Shown here: piece by piece, positions 55,661 through 64,000 of the stretch
Numbering within the stretch: position 1 is the stretch's first letter
How the letters are laid out: each line of letters starts with the position of its first letter
Assembly: GCA_026129465.1 (NCBI GenBank)
Contig: JAHCIA010000001.1
Location: forward strand, 1,745,964 to 1,809,963
DNA length: 64,000 nucleotides
Direction: 5' to 3'
Source: Flavobacteriales bacterium
GTDB taxonomy: Bacteria; Bacteroidota; Bacteroidia; Flavobacteriales_F; PHOS-HE28
Made by a program: the position numbers and the translations under genes
The notes under the pieces: model-generated
What the model was told of the DNA's origin: nothing
Databases searched by the model: none
What the model saw: only the letters and a program-made list of their open reading frames with translations

Positions 55661-56734
55661 ATGTCAAGGCTTTCTTGGCTTGGCCAGGCCCTGCTTCCGT
55701 GGTACGATGCCCAGCGGCGCGATCTGCCCTGGCGGGATTCCGCGGACCCCTACGCCATCTGGTTGAGTGAAGTGATCCTGCAACAGACCCGGGTGGACCA
55801 GGGCATGGCCTACTGGCACCGGTTCCTGGAGCGGTTCCCTGATGTGGCCACGCTTGCCGCAGCTACAGAGGATGAGGTGTTGAAGCTGTGGCAGGGCCTG
55901 GGGTATTACAGCCGGGCGCGAAACCTGCTGGCCGCAGCGCGCGAGATCGCGGCCAGGCATGGTGGCCACCTGCCCGGACGGTACGATGAGCTGCGAAAAC
56001 TGCCTGGTATAGGTCCATATACGGCTGCGGCCATCTCGTCCATCGCCTTCCATGAACCCCAAGCGGCGGTGGATGGCAATGTGTATCGCGTGCTGGCGCG
56101 CGTCTTCGGCATCGACGCGCCCATCGACCAGCCTGCGGGCCAGCGCCGCTTCGCCGAACTGGCCCAGCAAGTGCTCGACCCGGCAAGGCCGGGCGACCAC
56201 AACCAGGCCATGATGGAGTTGGGTGCATTGGTGTGCCTGCCGAAGCGGCCAGTTTGCACGGAATGTCCCTTGGCGACACGTTGCGTGGCGCTCGCCGATG
56301 GTTGCGTGGACCGCCTGCCGGTGAAGGCTGGCCGAACCCAGGTGCGGGAGCGCCACTTCAATTTCCTGCACATCGAAGACGCTGGCGGGATCTTCATGGA
56401 GCGACGGAATGGGCAGGACATCTGGAAAGGACTTTACCAGCTTCCACTGCTCGAGACCGCCCGTGCGGCAGGGAGGGCCGGTCTTTTGTCCGCGCTCCGC
56501 ACCAACGTGCCGGGGCCTTGGACCGGAGCCTCGAAAAGGATGGAGGCGGTCCATTTGCTCACCCACCAGCGCATCCATTTGGTCTTCTGGCACTTGCAAG
56601 CCCCGTCCGGGGTCGAACCACCCAGTAACTGGTTCGAGGTGGGGCTCGAAAAGGTCGGCGAACTGGCGGTGCCCAAACCGATCGAACGCTATCTGGCGGA
56701 GGTGGTCAAGCCGGTTCGAGGGCGCCGGAGGTGA
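55661..56734 (+). CDS. mutY: Adenine DNA glycosylase MutY
   Basis: A 357-residue MutY, which removes adenine mispaired with 8-oxoguanine. The helix-hairpin-helix [17 protein letters not shown] is followed by catalytic Asp in [14 protein letters not shown], and the 4Fe-4S cluster ligands are in [18 protein letters not shown] (Cys-x6-Cys-x2-Cys-x5-Cys). A C-terminal NUDIX-like domain for 8-oxoG recognition follows from about residue 230. The frame is open upstream through the HU region; the ATG at 55661 fits the family and the -7 box. It starts the mutY-ssb-gldE-gldD series typical of Bacteroidota. Confidence 0.95.
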   Translation: MSRLSWLGQALLPWYDAQRRDLPWRDSADPYAIWLSEVILQQTRVDQGMAYWHRFLERFPDVATLAAATEDEVLKLWQGLGYYSRARNLLAAAREIAARHGGHLPGRYDELRKLPGIGPYTAAAISSIAFHEPQAAVDGNVYRVLARVFGIDAPIDQPAGQRRFAELAQQVLDPARPGDHNQAMMELGALVCLPKRPVCTECPLATRCVALADGCVDRLPVKAGRTQVRERHFNFLHIEDAGGIFMERRNGQDIWKGLYQLPLLETARAAGRAGLLSALRTNVPGPWTGASKRMEAVHLLTHQRIHLVFWHLQAPSGVEPPSNWFEVGLEKVGELAVPKPIERYLAEVVKPVRGRRR

Positions 56735-56739
56735 ACTTC

Positions 56740-56747
56740 TATCTTTG
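56740..56747 (+). promoter_or_regulatory. Putative -7 element (TATCTTTG) of ssb
   Basis: TATCTTTG, a perfect consensus match, starts 5 nt after the mutY stop and ends 25 nt before the ssb ATG at 56773. It argues against the upstream start at 56731. Confidence 0.65.
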
Positions 56748-56772
56748 GATCGCACCACAGAAAGCATTCCCC

Positions 56773-57225
56773 ATGGCAGGCGTGAACAAAGTGATCCTCA
56801 TCGGCAATCTGGGCGCCGACCCCGAAGTGCGGCACCTGCAGAACGGCGCCACGGTGGCCAACTTCCGCCTGGCCACCACCGAGAAGTTGCGCGTGAAGGT
56901 GACCGGTGCCGATGGCCAGGAAGCTTGGGAGAACCGCGAACAGACCGAATGGCACAATGTGGTGGTTTGGCGTGGCCTGGCCACCGTGGTGGAACGCTAC
57001 CTGCGCAAGGGCAGCAAGGTCTTCGTGGAAGGCAAGCTGCGCAACCGGCAATACCAGGACAAGGACGGCCGCGACCGGTACGTCACCGAAGTGGTGGCCG
57101 ACGAGTTGCTCATGTTGGACCGTGCCACAAGCAGCGACCCGGCGACCATGCGCCAGCCCGCCACGCAAATGGATACCGCGCCCAACGCGGCCACCGCCCC
57201 CTCCGAGGATGATCTGCCCTTTTGA
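56773..57225 (+). CDS. ssb: Single-stranded DNA-binding protein
   Basis: A 150-residue SSB with an OB fold (residues about 1-112): [33 protein letters not shown] and [31 protein letters not shown] short disordered linker leads to the acidic tip EDDLPF, which recruits replication and repair partners. The start at 56773 ([12 protein letters not shown]) follows the -7 box; 14 codons upstream are not SSB-like. gldE follows 37 nt later. Confidence 0.95.
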   Translation: MAGVNKVILIGNLGADPEVRHLQNGATVANFRLATTEKLRVKVTGADGQEAWENREQTEWHNVVVWRGLATVVERYLRKGSKVFVEGKLRNRQYQDKDGRDRYVTEVVADELLMLDRATSSDPATMRQPATQMDTAPNAATAPSEDDLPF

Positions 57226-57262
57226 ACCGGCTTCCGGCCCCGGCGCGCTGCAGCACCGCTGA

Positions 57263-58594
57263 ATGGAGCCTCCGTCCGCCAATATCACATTGTCCTTTTT
57301 CATGCCCGGCCCCATGGACGCTGGCGCCGTGGCGGCTTTGCTCACGACCGCCGTGCTCCTGGTCTGCTCAGCGGCGCTTTCCGCCAGCGAGGTGGCGCTC
57401 TTCTCCTTGTCGCCCACACAACTCAGGGACCTGAAGGAGCGCGGTGGTGCCAATGGCACACGCGTGCTGGACCTGCTGGCCAAACCCCGCCGCCTGCTGG
57501 CCACTATCCTCATCGCCAACAACTTCGTCAACATCGGCATCGTGATCCTCTCGGCCTTCGTCCTGGCCGCCACCTTGGACCTTCGCGGCCTGCCTGGGGA
57601 GGTGGTCTTCGCGGTGGAAGTGCTGGTGGTCACCTTCGTGCTGCTGCTCTTCGGCGAGGTGGTGCCCAAGGTCTACGCCACCACCGACCCCATGCGTGTG
57701 GCCGGGCGAATGGCCGGGCCGCTGCTGGTCTTGCGCTGGATCTTCACACCCCTGAGCGAGACCCTCGTCAAGAGCACCGGTTTCATCGAGAAGCGTTACC
57801 GCAAGCGTGGCAAGCAGGGCATTTCCGTGGACGCCTTGGGACACGCGCTGGACCTCACCCAGGACGCCAGCACCACCGCCGAGGAGCAGCGGATCCTGCG
57901 GGGCATCATCAAGTTCGGCAACATCGAAGTGAAGCAGGTGATGCGGCCCCGCACCGAAGTGGTCGCCTTCGACCAGGGTCTCTCCTTCCGTGAACTGCTC
58001 GCCGCCATCGTGGATTCCGGCTTCTCGCGCGTACCGGTGCATGAGGAGACCCTGGACCGCGTGAAGGGTGTGCTCTACATCAAAGATGTGCTGCCCCATA
58101 TCCACAAGGACGACTTCGACTGGCACAGCCTGCTTCGCGCGCCCTACTTCGTGCCCGAAAGCAAGAAGCTGGACGACCTGCTGAAGGAGTTCCAGGAGCA
58201 GCAGGTGCACCTGGCCGTGGTGGTCGATGAATATGGCGGCACCAGCGGCATCATCACCCTGGAGGATGTGATAGAAGAGATCGTGGGCGACATCACGGAC
58301 GAGTACGACGAGGAGGAATCGCTTTACACGCGCATCGACGACCGCACCTGGTCCTTCGAGGGACGTACGGCGCTGACGGACGTGTACCGCATCCTGGGAA
58401 TCGACGGCAAGCTGTTCGAGGAGAACAAGGGTGAAAGCGAGACCATCGGAGGTTTCATTCTCGAACTCACCGGCCGCATACCGAAGAAGGGTGAACGCGT
58501 GGTGCTGCACGACCACGGGTTCATGGTGGAGGCATCGGACAACAAGCGCGTGCGGCGCGTGCAGGTGATCTTGCCCAAGGATGCGCAGCGCTGA
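57263..58594 (+). CDS. gldE: Gliding motility-associated protein GldE (CNNM/HlyC-CorC family)
   Basis: A 443-residue membrane protein: a DUF21/CNNM transmembrane domain (residues about 15-200, three to four helices including AALSASEVALFSLSPTQ), a CBS pair (VMRPRTEVVAFDQGLSFRELL to LHLAVVVDEYGGTSGIITLEDVIEEIVGDI) and a CorC/HlyC C-terminal domain. The fold is that of Mg2+ or Co2+ transporters. In Flavobacterium GldE supports gliding and partly overlaps GldD in function; gliding and T9SS are linked. It overlaps gldD by 14 nt, and the pair is conserved behind ssb. Confidence 0.92.
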   Translation: MEPPSANITLSFFMPGPMDAGAVAALLTTAVLLVCSAALSASEVALFSLSPTQLRDLKERGGANGTRVLDLLAKPRRLLATILIANNFVNIGIVILSAFVLAATLDLRGLPGEVVFAVEVLVVTFVLLLFGEVVPKVYATTDPMRVAGRMAGPLLVLRWIFTPLSETLVKSTGFIEKRYRKRGKQGISVDALGHALDLTQDASTTAEEQRILRGIIKFGNIEVKQVMRPRTEVVAFDQGLSFRELLAAIVDSGFSRVPVHEETLDRVKGVLYIKDVLPHIHKDDFDWHSLLRAPYFVPESKKLDDLLKEFQEQQVHLAVVVDEYGGTSGIITLEDVIEEIVGDITDEYDEEESLYTRIDDRTWSFEGRTALTDVYRILGIDGKLFEENKGESETIGGFILELTGRIPKKGERVVLHDHGFMVEASDNKRVRRVQVILPKDAQR

Positions 58595-59153
58595 CCTACT
58601 CTTCTTCCTGGTCATCGCCCTGCTCCAGGCCTGCCGGCCCGAACCGGTGCCCAAGCCTCGCGGGTATTTCCGGATCGACCTGCCGGCGAAGCGATACGAG
58701 GTGATGGAAGTCCCGGCACCCTTCGTGGCCGAGATCCCCGGCCACGCCCGTTTGGAGGCGAAGGACCGCCAGCGGGACACATCGCGCTGGTTCGACCTGC
58801 GCTTCTCCGGCCAGCGCGCCATTGTCCACCTCACCTGGTCGCCCGTGGGCGACGATCTGCATGCGTTGATCGAGGACGCGCACATTTTCAAGGGCAAACA
58901 CGAGGCGAAGGCGCTGGGCATCGGGCGGGAGCGCGTGATACGGGCCGAGGACCGTGTTTTCGGAACCATCTTCCACGTGGAAGGCGACGTGGCCAGTCCA
59001 CTGGTGTTCTACCTCACGGACAGCACCACCAATTTCCTGTACGGCGCCCTCTACTTCGATGCGCGGCCGAACGCCGATTCACTCTCCCCGGTCACCACAC
59101 GCATCCGCGAGGACATGCGCCATTTCTGCAGCACATTGCGCTGGACACCGTAA
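58581..59153 (+). CDS. gldD: Gliding motility lipoprotein GldD
   Basis: A 190-residue lipoprotein with attachment Cys18 (LLQAC) and the GldD pattern: PKPRGYFRIDLPAKRYE after the anchor, RWFDLRFSGQRAIVHLTW, EDAHIFKGKHEAKA and FVYTDS-type FYLTDSTTNFLYGALYF. GldD is needed for gliding and T9SS function in Flavobacterium, but non-gliding Bacteroidota also keep it. The 14-nt overlap with gldE implies coupled translation. It converges on ctaA with a 17-nt gap. Confidence 0.93.
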   Translation: MRSADLLFFLVIALLQACRPEPVPKPRGYFRIDLPAKRYEVMEVPAPFVAEIPGHARLEAKDRQRDTSRWFDLRFSGQRAIVHLTWSPVGDDLHALIEDAHIFKGKHEAKALGIGRERVIRAEDRVFGTIFHVEGDVASPLVFYLTDSTTNFLYGALYFDARPNADSLSPVTTRIREDMRHFCSTLRWTP

Positions 59154-59170
59154 GGGCCGTAGTGGCGCTT

Positions 59171-60232
59171 TCACGAACTCGCTCCTGCCTTGGCACCCGT
59201 ACCGTGGATGGCCACCAGCAGTATGGCCAGCAGCACCAAGGCACCGAACTGGTGCGCCACGCCGGGCACGATGTGCACGCGGGTGAGGATGGTGACCACG
59301 CCCAGCGCGAACTGCAGCAGCACACCGCCGATGAGCCAGGCCCGCATGGCGCCGATGCAGGCATGCCCACGATGCCGGACAGCGAGCCACACGAAGGCCG
59401 CCGCCACCACCCAGGCGAACCAGCGGTGCACGAACTGCACGCCGTCCTGGTGGCCGGTGAAATTCTGCCACATGCTGTCGAAGGCCGTCACGTTCTCAGG
59501 CATGACCACGCCATTCATCAAGGGCCAGGTGTTATAGCTGCGGCCCGCATCAAGGCCTGCGGTGAGAGCACCCCAGATGATCTGCAGGAATAGCAGGACC
59601 AACAAGCCGCGCGCGGCCGAACCCGCAGCACTGCCGTCGCCACGGGATCGCCTCCGCCCGCTTCGCAGATCGAGCCAGGTCCACCAGACCAGGGCGAAAA
59701 CGATGAGCGCGGCACCGAGGTGGATGGCCAGCCGGTAGTGGCTAACACTCACCAGCAACTGCCCGTTGGCATCCCGCTGATCGGTCAGTCCGCTCTGCAC
59801 CATGAACCAACCGAGGCTGCCCACGATGGCACCACCAAGCATGACCCACAACAGGCGCCGCATCAGCCAGTCCTTCAACAGGCCCTTCCGCCAAAAGACC
59901 ATGAAGGGCACGAGGAACACCAGACCCATCAACCGGCCCCAATTGCGGTGCAGCCATTCCCAGAAGTAGATCCGCTTGAAGTCCTGCAGGCCCATGTGAC
60001 TGTTCAGGAGCCGGTATTCGGGAATGGCCTGGTACTTCTTGAACGCCTCGATCCATTCCACATCGCTCATCGGTGGCAGGGCACCCATGATCGGTTTCCA
60101 TTCAGTGATGCTCAGACCACTGCCGGTGAGGCGCGTGATGCCACCAATGACCACCATGAAGCCGATGAGCATGCAGCCGGCTAGCAGCCACGAACGCACC
60201 AGGCGCAATTTCGGATCGGGGCCGGTCTCCAT
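59171..60232 (-). CDS. ctaA: Heme A synthase (CtaA/COX15 family)
   Basis: A 353-residue membrane protein with eight helices that oxidises heme O to heme A for cytochrome aa3-type oxidases. Landmarks are GGITRLTGSGLSITEWKPI after helix 1, EWLHRNWGRLMGL with a heme-ligand His, LTAGLDAGRSYNTWPLMNG, and VQFVHRWFAWVV with another His. It is the long COX15-like type, without the Cys pair loop of Bacillus CtaA. I start at the ATG at 60232 (METGPDPKLRL) because TAGTTTCG ends 8 nt before it; the upstream frame would cross that box. Confidence 0.93.
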   Translation of the reverse strand: METGPDPKLRLVRSWLLAGCMLIGFMVVIGGITRLTGSGLSITEWKPIMGALPPMSDVEWIEAFKKYQAIPEYRLLNSHMGLQDFKRIYFWEWLHRNWGRLMGLVFLVPFMVFWRKGLLKDWLMRRLLWVMLGGAIVGSLGWFMVQSGLTDQRDANGQLLVSVSHYRLAIHLGAALIVFALVWWTWLDLRSGRRRSRGDGSAAGSAARGLLVLLFLQIIWGALTAGLDAGRSYNTWPLMNGVVMPENVTAFDSMWQNFTGHQDGVQFVHRWFAWVVAAAFVWLAVRHRGHACIGAMRAWLIGGVLLQFALGVVTILTRVHIVPGVAHQFGALVLLAILLVAIHGTGAKAGASS

Positions 60233-60240
60233 CGGGTCCG

Positions 60241-60248
60241 CGAAACTA
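60241..60248 (-). promoter_or_regulatory. Putative -7 element (TAGTTTCG) of ctaA
   Basis: Minus-strand TAGTTTCG ends 8 nt before the ATG at 60232, predicting a near-leaderless ctaA mRNA. Confidence 0.55.
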
Positions 60249-60299
60249 TCCAACACATGCGCGGCGATGGAGTTCGCGGCACGATGTCCTGGAATGACG

Positions 60300-60319
60300 A
60301 AGGGGGCCGAAGCCCCCTT
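60300..60319 (-). terminator. Hairpin terminator below the HMA lipoprotein gene
   Basis: AAGGGGGC and GCCCCCTT form a perfect 8-bp stem with a CGAA tetraloop, 23 nt after the stop of the minus-strand metal-binding gene and before the ctaA promoter. No long T-run follows. Confidence 0.65.
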
Positions 60320-60342
60320 GCATCCATGTCCGGGTCCCGATG

Positions 60343-60870
60343 TCAGGGGCGCAGGATGCGGGTCAGGATGTTGATGACGCCGGGCAACAGCGCGGCGGCC
60401 GGGGCGTAGGCGTTCACGCCGCGGTCCTCGGCCTGGGTGGCCTGCAGATCGCCGGAGCCGCCCTGGCGCTTCACCTGGCGTTTGATGTCGATGGCCGTGA
60501 CACGGTACTGCCCACCGTGAAGCTTGTGTACCGCCTCGATCAGTTCGGCATCGCTCACCTGCTTGTCGTCGAACACCACAATGGCGTGATCGGCCGCATC
60601 GCCCTCATGGAAGTCGACCTCGGCGGACGTGACCCCCGGCAGCTTGGCCAGCGTCCTCTGGATGGAATTGGCGCACATCATGGCGCAGCTCATGCCTTCG
60701 ATCAGCAGGTTGGCGGTGGCGACCGGTTCGCCACTCTGGATGGCCACCTCGGTCACAGTGCGCAGCACCTCACCTGCCTGGGCCTCGTCGCCCTGGCCAC
60801 GGTGGCCGATGCCACAGGCGGCGAAGAGCAGTATCGCGGTCAGGGTCGCAAGAGGGGCGCGGGCGGTCAT
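60343..60870 (-). CDS. Heavy-metal-associated (HMA) domain lipoprotein
   Basis: A 175-residue predicted lipoprotein: signal with attachment Cys19 (LLFAAC), a linker, then one HMA domain (residues about 55-130). The metal loop reads GMSCAMMCANSIQ with Cys62 and Cys66, a Cys-x3-Cys spacing instead of the usual Cys-x2-Cys; related CAxxCA loops occur in Bacteroidota. Copper or another soft metal is the likely ligand, bound in the periplasm. A Gln/Gly-rich region and a hydrophobic tail end the protein. Next to heme A synthase, a link to oxidase copper supply is possible but not shown. The ATG at 60870 is 50 nt after TAACTTTG. Confidence 0.85.
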   Translation of the reverse strand: MTARAPLATLTAILLFAACGIGHRGQGDEAQAGEVLRTVTEVAIQSGEPVATANLLIEGMSCAMMCANSIQRTLAKLPGVTSAEVDFHEGDAADHAIVVFDDKQVSDAELIEAVHKLHGGQYRVTAIDIKRQVKRQGGSGDLQATQAEDRGVNAYAPAAALLPGVINILTRILRP

Positions 60871-60920
60871 GGCGGTGGGGCTTTGACGGTGATGGGACGA
60901 ACTCACCAACGCGGAGGTTA

Positions 60921-60928
60921 CAAAGTTA
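60921..60928 (-). promoter_or_regulatory. Putative -7 element (TAACTTTG) of the HMA lipoprotein gene
   Basis: Minus-strand TAACTTTG is a perfect TAnnTTTG match lying 50 nt before the ATG at 60870. Confidence 0.55.
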
Positions 60929-61021
60929 TTCCCCGAAAGGTTCGCCGTACACCACCGCCCATGTTATTCCCGAACCTTCCATCCTCGCCGATCGCCGAAA
61001 TTGCCGGTCCTTCGCATTCCC

Positions 61022-62167
61022 ATGCGCATCGCCGTCAACACCCGCCTGCTGCTGCCCGACAAGCTGGAGGGGATCGGCTGGTTCACGCACGAGACCCTTT
61101 CGCGCATCACGCGGGCGCATCCGGAGCACAGGTTCTTCTTCCTTTTCGACAGGCCCTGCGACAAGCGCTTCATCTATGGGCCCAACGTGGAGCCTGTGGT
61201 CATGGGTCCGCCCACCCGCCACCCCCTGCTCTACCGGCTTTGGTTCAACCACCTGCTACACCGTCGTTTGAAGGCCCTGAAGGCGGATGCCTTCATCAGT
61301 CCGGACGGCTTCCTGGCTTTGCGAAGCGGTGTTCCATCCCTGGCGGTGGTCCACGACCTCAACTTCGAGCATCACCCGGAGGACCTCCCGCGCGCCTACC
61401 GCGACTATTACCGCACCTGGTTCCCGCGCTTCGCCCGGCACGCCACGCGCATCGCCACCGTGAGCGAATTCAGCCGCCGCGACATCGCCCAGCGCTACGA
61501 GGTGCCCACCGGACATATCGATGTGGTGTACAACGGTGTGGGCGAAGCTTTCCGGCCCTTGGAAGCGACGGAGCGACAGCAGGCGCGCGCGGCCTTCGCC
61601 CAGGGCGATGACTATTTCATCTGCGTGGGGTCCCTGCACCCCCGGAAGAACATCGCGCGGTTGCTGCTGGCCTTCGATGCGCTGGTGCGCACGCGCCCCG
61701 GCCCCCTGCGGCTGGTGATCGTGGGCGAACGCTTCTGGTGGGACGACCGCATGGAGCAGGCCTGGCGCCGTGTGGAGCACCAGGACCGTGTGCACTTCAC
61801 CGGCCGGCTGGAACAGCAGCGGCTTCGCCAAGCTTTGGGCGGTTCGCTGGGCCTGGCATTCGTAAGCTACTTCGAGGGCTTCGGGATCCCGATGGCCGAG
61901 GCCATGCGCTGCGGCGTGCCCGTGGTGGCCGCCGAGACCACCGCCCTGCCCGAAGTGGCCGGCGATGCCGCGCATTATTGCGATCCCTTCAGCGTGGCGG
62001 ACATCACCCGCGCCCTCTACGAGGTGTGGAGCGATGCGGCCTTGCGGGAAAGACTGCGCGAGGCGGGACTGAAGCGTGCCGCACGATACACCTGGGACAA
62101 TGCGGCAGCGGCGCTGTGGAAGTCGTTCGAGCGCATGTGCGGTGATGCCGGACTACCGATCCGCTGA
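61022..62167 (+). CDS. Glycosyltransferase family 4 (GT1-type domain)
   Basis: A 381-residue GT-B glycosyltransferase: N-terminal acceptor half (MRIAVNTRLLLPDKLEGIGWFTH), VSEFSRRDIAQRY at the hinge, and a donor half with FICVGSLHPRKNIARLL and YFEGFGIPMAEAMRCGVPVVAAE, containing the retaining GT4 E-x7-E-like site. Acceptor and donor are unknown. It stands apart from the two glycan clusters in this window, divergent from the HMA gene. The ATG at 61022 is chosen over an earlier in-frame codon, since the family starts there. Confidence 0.93.
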   Translation: MRIAVNTRLLLPDKLEGIGWFTHETLSRITRAHPEHRFFFLFDRPCDKRFIYGPNVEPVVMGPPTRHPLLYRLWFNHLLHRRLKALKADAFISPDGFLALRSGVPSLAVVHDLNFEHHPEDLPRAYRDYYRTWFPRFARHATRIATVSEFSRRDIAQRYEVPTGHIDVVYNGVGEAFRPLEATERQQARAAFAQGDDYFICVGSLHPRKNIARLLLAFDALVRTRPGPLRLVIVGERFWWDDRMEQAWRRVEHQDRVHFTGRLEQQRLRQALGGSLGLAFVSYFEGFGIPMAEAMRCGVPVVAAETTALPEVAGDAAHYCDPFSVADITRALYEVWSDAALRERLREAGLKRAARYTWDNAAAALWKSFERMCGDAGLPIR

Positions 62168-62194
62168 GCCACGAAAGCGCGTGTTGACGCTTTC

Positions 62195-62202
62195 TACCTT
62201 GG
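62195..62202 (+). promoter_or_regulatory. Putative -7 element (TACCTTGG) of rnhB
   Basis: TACCTTGG ends 4 nt before the ATG at 62207, so the rnhB transcript is predicted to be leaderless. Confidence 0.5.
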
Positions 62203-62206
62203 CCAC

Positions 62207-62815
62207 ATGCCAACACTCGCCGCCTACCACACCAAGGGCCTGTTGGAAGCCGGTCTGGACGAAGCGGGCCGGGGATGCCTGGCCGGCCCGGTGGTGGCCG
62301 CGGCCGTGATACTGCCGCCACGCGCGAGCCTTCCAGGCTTGGATGACAGCAAGAAGCTGAGCGCCACACAACGCGATCGCCTGCGCGCAATCATCGAACG
62401 CAAGGCCCTGGCCTGGGCCGTGGCGGCCGTGCCACCTTGGGAGATCGACGCGGTGAACATCCTGCAAGCCTCCTTCATCGCCATGCATCGCGCGGTGCAG
62501 CGACTGGAACGTGTACCCGAGCATCTGTTGGTGGACGGGAACCGGTTCCGGCCCTACCCCGGTGTGGCACACGCGTGCATCGTGAAGGGCGATGCGCGTT
62601 TCCGAAGCATCGCGGCCGCGAGCATATTGGCCAAGACGCACCGCGATGAACTGATGCTGGCCTTGCATGCGGCACACCCGGAGTATGGCTGGAACGTGAA
62701 CAAGGGTTACCCCACGGCCGTGCACCGCGCCGCGATCGAGCGTTTCGGCCCCAGCGAACACCACCGGCGCAGCTTCCGCCTGCTGGCCGGGCCCACGCTG
62801 TTCACCAGCATCTGA
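62207..62815 (+). CDS. rnhB: Ribonuclease HII
   Basis: A 202-residue RNase HII that nicks DNA at embedded ribonucleotides and removes RNA primers. The signature [22 protein letters not shown] holds two catalytic acids (Asp, Glu); LLVDGNRF and [13 protein letters not shown] supply the others. Length is normal. The 39-nt gap after the glycosyltransferase gene contains a TACCTTGG box, so it probably has its own start. Confidence 0.95.
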   Translation: MPTLAAYHTKGLLEAGLDEAGRGCLAGPVVAAAVILPPRASLPGLDDSKKLSATQRDRLRAIIERKALAWAVAAVPPWEIDAVNILQASFIAMHRAVQRLERVPEHLLVDGNRFRPYPGVAHACIVKGDARFRSIAAASILAKTHRDELMLALHAAHPEYGWNVNKGYPTAVHRAAIERFGPSEHHRRSFRLLAGPTLFTSI

Positions 62816-62888
62816 TCGCCGCAGCCTGTCCACAGCCGCGTGTGCGGAAGGACGCGCCGCAAGGGATGAAGGGCCGGTAACGCCCGGA

Positions 62889-62896
62889 TACTTTTG
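62889..62896 (+). promoter_or_regulatory. Putative -7 element (TACTTTTG) of the right-edge gene
   Basis: TACTTTTG, a perfect consensus match, ends 9 nt before the ATG at 62906. Confidence 0.6.
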
Positions 62897-62905
62897 GACT
62901 CCGCC

Positions 62906-64000
62906 ATGCGCCGTCTTCCCGCTGTCATTCTGCTGCTCGCCTTGATCGGCGTGGCCACATGGACCCTCTGGACCTGGGAGCGAGGGACACAGCAGGGGGC
63001 CGACCCGTGGCGCGCGGTGCCGGAAAGGGCCGCCTTGGTCATCGTGGTGCCCGATGCCATGCGCACTTGGGACCGCTTCACGCACACCTCGCAGCTCTGG
63101 AGCGCCTTCGAAAGGATGCCCTCCGCGGCCGCCGTGGGCCGCGGCATGGCCCGCACTTGGGCCCGCATGGAGGCCGATGCCGGTCTGCGCGATGCGCTCC
63201 AGGGACAAGAGGCGCTGGTGGCGATCATGCGCCAGGGTGGCGGCAAGCTGGGTATCCTGTTCATCCTGGCCATGGATGAAAAGGGCCTTGGCGCATCCCG
63301 GGCAATGCAGGAATCCCTTGGCATGGACGCCACCTCCTGGGCGGCCCTGCTCAAAGGCGCGACCACTCTGGCCAGGCCGGACACCGCTCTTGCACCATGC
63401 GGCGCCCACCTGTTGGAAGGCTTGCTGTTACTGGCTTCCGATGGCGAGACCTTGGACGAGGCCCTGGCGCAATGGCGTGCACCCGCGTCGATCACGGCGC
63501 AGCCGGCGTTGGCCCAGGCGCTTTCCACCCTGGGCGCCGATGCCGACGCGCATGTTGTGGTGCACACCACACGTGCCGTGCGCCTGCTCCATGACGTGTG
63601 GCGCCCGGATGCGCTCGAGCACCTGGATGCTCCACCGGGATGGGCCGCGCTGGATCTGCGTGCCCGCGCCGATGCGTTCCTGCTCAGCGGGCTGCTGGTG
63701 CCGGAAGGTGAACATGCGATGCTGGCGGCCATGCGCACCCAGGGTACCGGGCGGCCCGCGCCATGGCGATCGCTGCCCGCCGAGACCCAGGTGCTGGAAA
63801 CACAATGGATCAGCGATCCCATGCGCTGGGTGCGTGAACGCTGGAATGCCGACGAGGACGCCGAGGCCCTGCTCGGCTGGGTGCGCGGCCCCATGGCCAT
63901 CGCCACCAGCGTGCAGGATGGTGTTGAAACGCGCTGGTTCTGGTTCGGCACGGACGATCCGATCCGCGCCAGTGAGGACCTCGATGGCCTTTGTGGGACC
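62906..64000 (+). CDS. Membrane-anchored protein of unknown function, DUF3352-like (cut by right edge)
   Basis: The frame is open from the ATG at 62906 to the window end, 365 codons without a stop. An N-terminal helix (about residues 5-21, PAVILLLALIGVATWTL) is followed by a large soluble region beginning PWRAVPERAALVIVVPDAMRTWDRF. Bacteroidota proteins with an anchor and a similar start (VPxxAALVxxxxD) carry DUF3352, a family without known function; this assignment is tentative and needs the C-terminus. A perfect -7 box ending 9 nt before the ATG shows it is a real gene, while a long antisense frame over it is a shadow. Confidence 0.65.
   Translation, partial: MRRLPAVILLLALIGVATWTLWTWERGTQQGADPWRAVPERAALVIVVPDAMRTWDRFTHTSQLWSAFERMPSAAAVGRGMARTWARMEADAGLRDALQGQEALVAIMRQGGGKLGILFILAMDEKGLGASRAMQESLGMDATSWAALLKGATTLARPDTALAPCGAHLLEGLLLLASDGETLDEALAQWRAPASITAQPALAQALSTLGADADAHVVVHTTRAVRLLHDVWRPDALEHLDAPPGWAALDLRARADAFLLSGLLVPEGEHAMLAAMRTQGTGRPAPWRSLPAETQVLETQWISDPMRWVRERWNADEDAEALLGWVRGPMAIATSVQDGVETRWFWFGTDDPIRASEDLDGLCGT

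Noticed and set aside
62707-63951. A 414-codon minus-strand frame near the right edge
   Set aside because: Ser/Arg/Ala-rich shadow opposite a plus-strand gene that has a perfect promoter box and a membrane anchor.

Overview
The window is chromosomal DNA of a GC-rich Bacteroidota, most likely an uncultivated member of the Flavobacteriales. This rests on several seen features: PorX next to tsaE and ald, gldE-gldD behind mutY and ssb, a fused LpxC-FabZ, a cargo protein with a type IX secretion (T9SS) tail, and the mS38-type mini-protein beside RNase G. Shine-Dalgarno sequences are essentially absent. Most transcription units are instead preceded by the Bacteroidota -7 element (TAnnTTTG, here often TACCTTCG), frequently only 4-9 nt before the start codon. 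Genes are tightly packed, with many 1-14 nt overlaps. I found no tRNA, rRNA, CRISPR array, transposase or prophage.

Layout. 1-6.9 kb: end of an outer-membrane barrel, a DUF2147 protein, then a leftward YfhO / glycosyltransferase / flippase surface-glycan operon. 6.9-15.1 kb: DEAD-box helicase, AlkD-type repair protein, two divergent K+ or Na+/H+ antiporters, a small membrane protein and a secreted cyanophycinase-like peptidase ending in a duplicated acidic repeat. 15.1-17.5 kb: a DUF4258-like protein, a four-helix-bundle (S23-type) gene bracketed by CATG arrays with an 8-nt period, and alanine dehydrogenase. 17.6-22.3 kb: tsaE, porX and a divergent T9SS beta-propeller cargo. 22.4-32.2 kb: HD hydrolase, SDR, DUF2911 protein, then the lipid A block lpxD, lpxC/fabZ, lpxA, an ABC ATPase, efp, a second lpxD-like gene and a PP2C phosphatase. 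32.2-39.3 kb: O-antigen ligase and two Wzz-type proteins leftward, then a Cys-motif lipoprotein, SprT-like protease, mannose-1-phosphate guanylyltransferase, DUF2752 protein and RNase D.

39.4-49.7 kb is a sulfur-oxidation island: an ArsR regulator, TauE/SafE exporter, CstB-like persulfide dioxygenase-rhodanese, split YeeE/YedE transporter, membrane-anchored TsdA-like dihaem cytochrome, SoxB, DsrE, an outer-membrane porin, then a second unit of rhodanese / membrane protein / thioredoxin / rhodanese lipoprotein. Both units begin with a near-perfect CRP-type box (TGTGA-N6-TCACA) exactly 22 nt before the -7 element. No SoxYZ, SoxXA or SQR gene is in the window, so how SoxB works here is an open question. 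This is the most notable system in the window.

49.7-64 kb is mainly housekeeping: a secreted acetolactate decarboxylase coupled to fumC, prfB without a frameshift site, an HU-TPR-mS38-rng operon, mutY-ssb-gldE-gldD, heme A synthase, a metal-binding lipoprotein, a GT4 glycosyltransferase, rnhB, and a lipid- or membrane-anchored protein of unknown function cut by the right edge.
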